From Fuerstiella sp. (GTDB lineage Bacteria; Planctomycetota; Planctomycetia; Planctomycetales; Planctomycetaceae), in assembly GCA_022843805.1 (NCBI GenBank), contig JALHMY010000101.1, positions 1 to 34,909 on the forward strand: a stretch of 34,909 bases of DNA. Reading direction: 5' to 3'. The notes under the pieces are model-generated. The model had not been told where the DNA came from. It made no database searches and was given only the letters and a program-made list of their open reading frames with translations. Below, in pieces: positions 33,839 through 34,909 of the stretch (position 1 is the stretch's first letter; each line of letters opens with the position of its first letter). The translations under genes were made by a program, and so were the position numbers.

Positions 33839-33946
33839 CAGAATGGTGCCACCGCCCAGGCCAGCGTGAAGACCCCGCTGGGCGTGCGTGACCGGGCAAT
33901 TCTGAAAACGCTGTATTCCACCGGCATTCGCCGCACGTAGCTTTCC
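33839..33946 (+). pseudogene. Tyrosine recombinase fragment with a stop codon
   Basis: The plus strand reads AQASVKTPLGVRDRAILKTLYSTGIRRT then TAG at 33938-33940. This closely resembles the conserved box I of XerC/phage-type tyrosine recombinases (xxPLGLRDRAILExLYSTGxRRxEL). The stop stands where glutamate is expected (RRTEL), so one base change separates it from an intact motif, with LSN following. The rest of the gene, including the HxxR and catalytic tyrosine, is not found. The 145-bp repeats begin about ten bases later, which suggests they interrupt the gene. Identification is from remembered motifs. Confidence 0.75.
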
Positions 33947-33949
33947 AAC

Positions 33950-34340
33950 CCCAGGCGGGGTTCCCTTCGAACTTCCGCGTTCCGCAGGCAAACCCTGGCG
34001 CAAAGGCCCTGCAAGCCCACGAGGTGAACTCGTGGGGGCTGCGGACGCGATTGGTCGCCCACGAGCTTGCCTCGTGAGTTTACCTCGCCTTTGCGCCAGG
34101 CGGAACTCTCGTCGAACGTCCGCGTTCCGCAGGCAAGACCTGGCGCAAAGGCCCTGCAAGCCCACGAGGTGAAGTCGTGGGGGCTGCGGACGCGATTGGT
34201 CGCCCACGAGCTTGCCTCGTGGGTTTACCTCGCCTCTGCGCCAGGCGGAACTCACTTCGAACGTCCGCATTCCGCAGGAAAGACCTGGCGCAAAGGCCCT
34301 GCAAGCCCACGAGGTGAATTCGTGGGGGCTGCGGAACGGG
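33950..34340. repeat. 145-bp tandem repeat, about 2.6 copies, internally self-complementary
   Basis: Motif CTGGCGCAAAGG recurs at 33995, 34140 and 34285, exactly 145 bases apart, and flanking bases keep the register from about 33952 to 34336. Each unit carries hairpins CCCACGAG-GTGAA-CTCGTGGG and CCCACGAG-CTTGC-CTCGTGGG, the latter with one mismatch in the first unit. It also has a longer inverted pair (CTGGCGCAAAGG against CCTTTGCGCCAG) and an outer CGCGTTCCGCAG against CTGCGGACGCG. Units differ at only a few positions. The third unit is truncated. No coding frame is supported. Confidence 0.92.
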
Positions 34341-34442
34341 CATCACCTGACCGCATCCGCATCCCAGTATTTCCGCGATTCGCTCGCGGAGCGAGCACAG
34401 CGCGTAGCCCCACGCTTCAGCTTAGGGCTCCTCGCGTCCAGA

Positions 34443-34750
34443 CAGGTCCGCCGGGACATTTCTTCCGGAGAATCAGGCGTCGCAAAAACCACAACGTGGC
34501 CGTCGTCGCGACCGCACGCAAGCTGGCCGTGATTGCCTGGCGTTTACTGTCGACGGGCGAACCGTACCGCTACGCTTAGCCAAAGTCGACCGAGACCAAA
34601 CTGGCGGGACTGCGAGTCACGGCCACCGGCGAAAAGCGTCGTGGCGGCAGCACCAAAGGCGTCAAGTGCGAAGCCATTCTTCCGGGATGCGGTCGTTCCG
34701 TTCGTTCAGTCGATGAGGTCTACGAGAACGAAGGTTTGCCCACCCGATCG
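34443..34750 (+). pseudogene. IS110-family transposase C-terminal relic with in-frame stop
   Basis: The plus frame reads TGPPGHFFRRIRRRKNHNVA, then VVATARKLAVIAWRLLSTGE, then PYRYA and a TAG at 34577-34579. It resumes as PKSTETKLAGLRVTATGEKR and continues to ...VYENEGLP. This matches the C-terminal part of IS110-type transposases (GPLxxFFxRLxxRxxxNVAVVATARKLAVIxWHLL, then YRYAQP). The stop replaces the Gln of YAQP through one base change. The frame is open on both sides of it, so decay is recent or slight. The catalytic N-terminal DEDD part is absent. A REP doublet interrupts the frame near 34750. Confidence 0.8.
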
Positions 34751-34811
34751 CCCCACGTAGGCGAGTCTCTCCGAGACTCGCGAATCCCGGCGTCTCGGAG
34801 AGACGCCGCTA
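34751..34811. repeat. REP-like two-hairpin doublet
   Basis: GCGAGTCTC-TCC-GAGACTCGC (34761-34781) and CGGCGTCTC-GGA-GAGACGCCG (34788-34808), with the lead CCCCACGTAGG and tail CTA. This is the same doublet that ends the 39-bp array at 29563-29581. In the array copy the tail reads GCTACGTGCC; here it reads GCTA and then changes to the intron-like sequence. Confidence 0.85.
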
Positions 34812-34909
34812 GTGCGCCTGTGAAGGCGTTTGAACAGCAGGGTGAAAGTCCCTGTCAGGGTGTCGTCACAACCCTGTAACCAAAAATGAGGACTGCGTTT
34901 CTGTGAAGA
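34812..34909 (+). mobile_element. Probable 5' end of a group II intron (continues past the window)
   Basis: From 34812 the sequence begins GTGCGCC, the GUGYG-type 5' end of bacterial group II introns. The hairpin CGCC-TGTGAA-GGCG follows, then CAGGG-TGAAAGT-CCCTG, matching the conserved AGGGUGAAAGUCCCU segment of intron domain I, then CAGGGT...AACCCTG. No domain V or reverse transcriptase gene is in view because the window ends. It starts directly after a REP hairpin plus CTA; group IIC introns are known to insert behind stem-loops. The class is an inference. Confidence 0.7.

Noticed and set aside
33759..33899. 47-codon N-terminal extension of the sigma factor
   Set aside because: It lies antisense to the recombinase relic, and a GGAGG site sets the start at 33758.
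33950..34340. Integron attC sites next to a recombinase fragment
   Set aside because: Units are exact tandem copies without cassette genes, and the attC core motifs (RYYYAAC/GTTRRRY) were not found.
33791..34346. Protein-coding frames through the 145-bp repeats
   Set aside because: 145 is not a multiple of three, so no repeated peptide frame is kept, and the residues read are low in coding character.

Overview
The window looks like chromosomal DNA of a planctomycete (order Planctomycetales; I cannot name the genus). The evidence is a DUF1559 protein with a prepilin-type N-terminus followed by a small lipoprotein, an ECF sigma factor overlapping a Ser/Thr kinase that carries an anti-sigma-like zinc finger, a PEP-CTERM-like secreted protein, a PQQ-type propeller protein, and many short dispersed palindromes. 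No rRNA, tRNA or CRISPR array was recognised.

Layout. Positions 1-2493 are an accessory patch. Two nearly identical copies of a >=449-bp repeat (R1) and two copies of a ~142-bp repeat (R2) flank a small membrane-protein gene and a decayed IS91-type transposase end. Positions 2494-8240 (minus strand) hold a cysteine-free C-type-lectin-like secreted protein, a DadA-like FAD oxidoreductase, a 116-bp MITE-like element with a target duplication, and a large propeller-M28-PDZ peptidase. Positions 8631-15269 hold a lipoprotein, a TPR protein, a PQQ-like propeller, a LeuA/homocitrate-synthase-type enzyme and a group II truncated haemoglobin. Positions 15353-19228 (minus) form a tight operon, DUF1559 -> lipoprotein -> PhoD phosphatase -> glycerophosphodiesterase, which reads as a phosphate-ester scavenging unit. 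A palindrome-rich intergenic block follows (19712-19869).

Positions 19987-23894 (minus) are nfeD -> floA -> Q/K-rich membrane-anchored protein -> glycosyltransferase, a flotillin-type membrane-organisation cluster. Divergently, 24189-29348 (plus) is sua5 (tsaC family) -> DUF6580-like membrane protein -> NHL propeller -> priA. After a 39-bp REP-like tandem array come the minus-strand genes ECF sigma factor -> zinc-finger/Ser-Thr kinase -> large secreted coiled-coil protein, with a 13-bp minisatellite just before the last gene.

The right end (33839-34909) is a layered set of mobile-element relics: a tyrosine-recombinase fragment with a stop, 2.6 copies of a 145-bp self-complementary repeat, an IS110-type transposase tail with an in-frame stop, a REP doublet, and, exactly at the 3' side of a REP hairpin, what looks like the 5' end of a group II intron that runs out of the window. 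This junction and the MITE with its duplication are the most informative non-genic signals. The best candidates for a functional system are the sigma/zinc-finger kinase/secreted protein cluster and the flotillin cluster.
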